Below the pieces are notes generated by a model. The model made no database searches. It was not told the DNA's origin and saw nothing but the letters and a program-made list of their open reading frames with translations. 6,330 nucleotides of DNA, taken from NCBI GenBank assembly GCA_903830015.1, contig CAIKSH010000041.1, positions 1-6,330 of the forward strand. Direction: 5' to 3'. Below are positions 5,096 to 6,330 of the stretch, piece by piece (within the stretch, counting starts at the first letter, position 1; each line of letters starts with the position of its first letter). The position numbers and the translations under genes are program-made. Source of the DNA: an uncultured Solirubrobacterales bacterium. Lineage in GTDB: Bacteria; Actinomycetota; Thermoleophilia; Solirubrobacterales; Solirubrobacteraceae.

Positions 5096-5929
5096 TCAGG
5101 CCGGGACCGCCCGCAGGCGCGCCAGAGGAAGCCTGACGGCAAGCGCGAGCAGGAAGGCGGCGCAGAGGGCCGCGGTGACCGCGGCGCCCCCGGCGACCTC
5201 GGCGTGGAAGGACAGGTAGAGGCCGCAGGCCGGGGCCACGACGGCGACGGCCGTCGCCACGGCCATCATCGGGCCCAGGCGGCGCGTCAGCAGCCGTGCC
5301 GTAGCCGCCGGCCCGACCAGCATCGCCACTACGAGCAGGTTCCCCAGCGCCTGGACCGCGACGAGCGTCGCCAGCGCCAGCAGGAGCGCGAGGGCGACCT
5401 CGAAGGCGCCGGGGCGCCGCCCCAGGGCACCGGCCCCCGCCCGGTCGAAGAAGACGGCGAGAAAACTTGGATGCAAGACCCATAGCGCGGCGCCGATGAC
5501 CAGCGCCGCGCCGGCGGTGGTGGCGATCTCTCCCCAGCCGACGGCGAGCAGGTCGCCGAAGAGCAGCCCGTTCAGCCCGGCCGGCACCTCGGGGGCGAGG
5601 CCGAGCAGCACGCCAAGCCCGAACAGGCCGGTAATGACCACGGCCACGCCCACGTCGGAGTCCAGGCGCGGCACGCGCCCGACCAGCGCCATGAGGGTCG
5701 CCCCGACGAGCAGCCCGGTCGCTCCCCCGGCGACCAGCGGCAGCCCCAGCAGCGCCGCGGCCACCAGCCCGGGGAGCATCGAGTGGGCCAGCGACTCGGC
5801 TCCGTATGAGATACCGGCGAAGACGACCCAGCAGCCGAGCGTCCCGGAGACCAGGCCGAGCAGGGCAAGCTCGACGAGGGCGCGGGCCACGAACGGCTCG
5901 CGGAGCGGGTCGACGATCCAGTCGATCAT
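5096..5929 (-). CDS. znuB: ABC-3 family zinc/manganese permease (ZnuB-type)
   Basis: A 277-residue integral membrane protein of the ABC-3 family (ZnuB, MntB, TroC/D): the membrane half of a high-affinity divalent-metal importer. I see roughly eight hydrophobic segments. The family region near the N-terminus is clear (ALLGLVSGTLGCWVVFAGIS at 22-41, then YGAESLAHSMLPG at 42-54, where the His is a conserved position), as is LGNLLVVAMLVGPAATARLL in the second half. The ATG at 5929-5927 overlaps the TGA of the ATPase gene upstream (ATGA), so the two are translationally coupled; no separate Shine-Dalgarno sequence is visible. Neighbouring zur-like and His-rich genes favour zinc over manganese, but the family itself does not settle the metal. 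The stop faces that of the zur-like gene across three bases with no obvious terminator. Confidence 0.9.
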   Translation of the reverse strand: MIDWIVDPLREPFVARALVELALLGLVSGTLGCWVVFAGISYGAESLAHSMLPGLVAAALLGLPLVAGGATGLLVGATLMALVGRVPRLDSDVGVAVVITGLFGLGVLLGLAPEVPAGLNGLLFGDLLAVGWGEIATTAGAALVIGAALWVLHPSFLAVFFDRAGAGALGRRPGAFEVALALLLALATLVAVQALGNLLVVAMLVGPAATARLLTRRLGPMMAVATAVAVVAPACGLYLSFHAEVAGGAAVTAALCAAFLLALAVRLPLARLRAVPA

Positions 5930-6330
5930 CGCCGGCTGTGGTCGTGATGGTGGGCCGGGAGGATCGCCCTCTCCCCGCCCACGGTGACGATGGCCCCGCC
6001 GTAGGTGCGCTCGATGACCTCCGGGGTGAGCACCTCGGCGGGCTCACCGAAGGCGATCTGCACCCGGTTGCAGCACAGCACGAGGTCCCACCCGCGGGCC
6101 TGTTCGATGTCGTGGGTGGCCATCAGCAGGCCCCGGCCCTCGGCCGCGAGCTCGTCGAAGAGGGCGGAGAGCAGCTCGGCGCTGGGGGCGTCGGTGCCGG
6201 CGAAGGGCTCGTCGAGGAGCACCAGCGGCGAGTCCTGGACCAGCGCGCGCGCCACTAGGACCCGCTGGCGCTGGCCGCCGGAGAGCTCCCCGAAGGTGCG
6301 GCCGGCCAGCTCGGCCAGCCCGACCCGGGC
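5926..6330 (-). CDS. znuC: ABC transporter ATPase (ZnuC-type), N-terminal part beyond the window
   Basis: The C-terminal 134 residues of an ABC ATPase; the frame is open to the right edge, so the Walker A and Q-loop are outside. Visible in order are the ABC signature ELSGGQRQRVLVARAL, Walker B with LVLLDEPFAGTD including the catalytic Glu, and the H-loop in LLMATHDIEQA. The remaining segment DLVLCCNRVQIAFGEPAEVL is typical of metal-importer ATPases. A GTG at 6255 is an internal Val codon after the signature motif, not a start. The protein ends ILPAHHHDHSRR, a His-rich tail common in zinc transport components. The stop overlaps the permease start (ATGA). It should energise Zn(II) import with the ZnuB-type permease; a substrate-binding protein (ZnuA) is expected further upstream, outside the window. 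The metal is inferred from the neighbours. Confidence 0.9.
   Translation of the reverse strand, partial: ARVGLAELAGRTFGELSGGQRQRVLVARALVQDSPLVLLDEPFAGTDAPSAELLSALFDELAAEGRGLLMATHDIEQARGWDLVLCCNRVQIAFGEPAEVLTPEVIERTYGGAIVTVGGERAILPAHHHDHSRR

Noticed and set aside
5089..5099. CTGAGCCTCAG as a bidirectional intrinsic terminator
   Set aside because: The stem is at most 4-5 bp with a 1-3-base loop and no T-tract follows on either strand.
5043..6047. Long minus-strand frame over the permease gene
   Set aside because: It is an Arg/Gly/Ala-rich out-of-frame reading; the +1-shifted frame gives the well-formed ABC-3 permease.

Overview
The window is very GC-rich, densely packed bacterial DNA. I infer a high-GC actinobacterium, possibly of the deep-branching Thermoleophilia/Solirubrobacterales type. 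The reasons are the ParA P-loop variant KGGVAKTTT, the tandem pair of small ArsA/Get3-like ATPases, and several genes whose start codon lies 7-8 nt after a TANCCT/TACCTT -10-like hexamer, as in leaderless actinobacterial transcription. The lineage is an inference, not something the sequence proves.

Left half (1-2856): a ParA-family ATPase on the minus strand runs off the left edge. Diverging from it across a 122-bp gap is a two-gene operon of ArsA/Get3-like ATPases (797-1735 and 1732-2856), joined by a GTGA start/stop overlap. Three related deviant-Walker-A P-loop ATPases therefore lie side by side. The two ArsA-like proteins differ at the signature lysine: GKGGCGKST in the first, GSGGVGKTT in the second. 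The pair looks like the bacterial Get3-like gene pairs known in mycobacteria.

Middle (2850-4160, minus): a 436-residue protein I cannot name. Its C-terminal third resembles an Apea-like HEPN helical domain in which the expected Arg...His catalytic motif appears to be lost. Its stop codon overlaps the stop region of the second ArsA-like gene by 7 bp, tail to tail.

Right half (4161-6330): a zinc-homeostasis cluster. It holds a 112-residue His/Cys-rich protein built from two copies of a 34-residue metal-binding unit, a Fur-family regulator most likely to be Zur, and on the opposite strand the end of a ZnuC-type ATPase overlapping a ZnuB-type permease (ATGA overlap). zur and znuB converge with three bases between their stop codons. 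A 17-bp imperfect palindrome at 4218-4234, resembling an actinobacterial Zur box, lies upstream of the His-rich gene and near the start of the unnamed minus-strand gene. The likely scheme is that ZnuBC imports Zn(II), Zur senses it, and the His-rich protein buffers or stores it. A ZnuA-type binding protein would be expected beyond the right edge.

I saw no tRNA, rRNA, CRISPR array, insertion sequence or convincing intrinsic terminator. The two intergenic gaps longer than 100 bp (675-796 and 4161-4280) appear to hold promoters.
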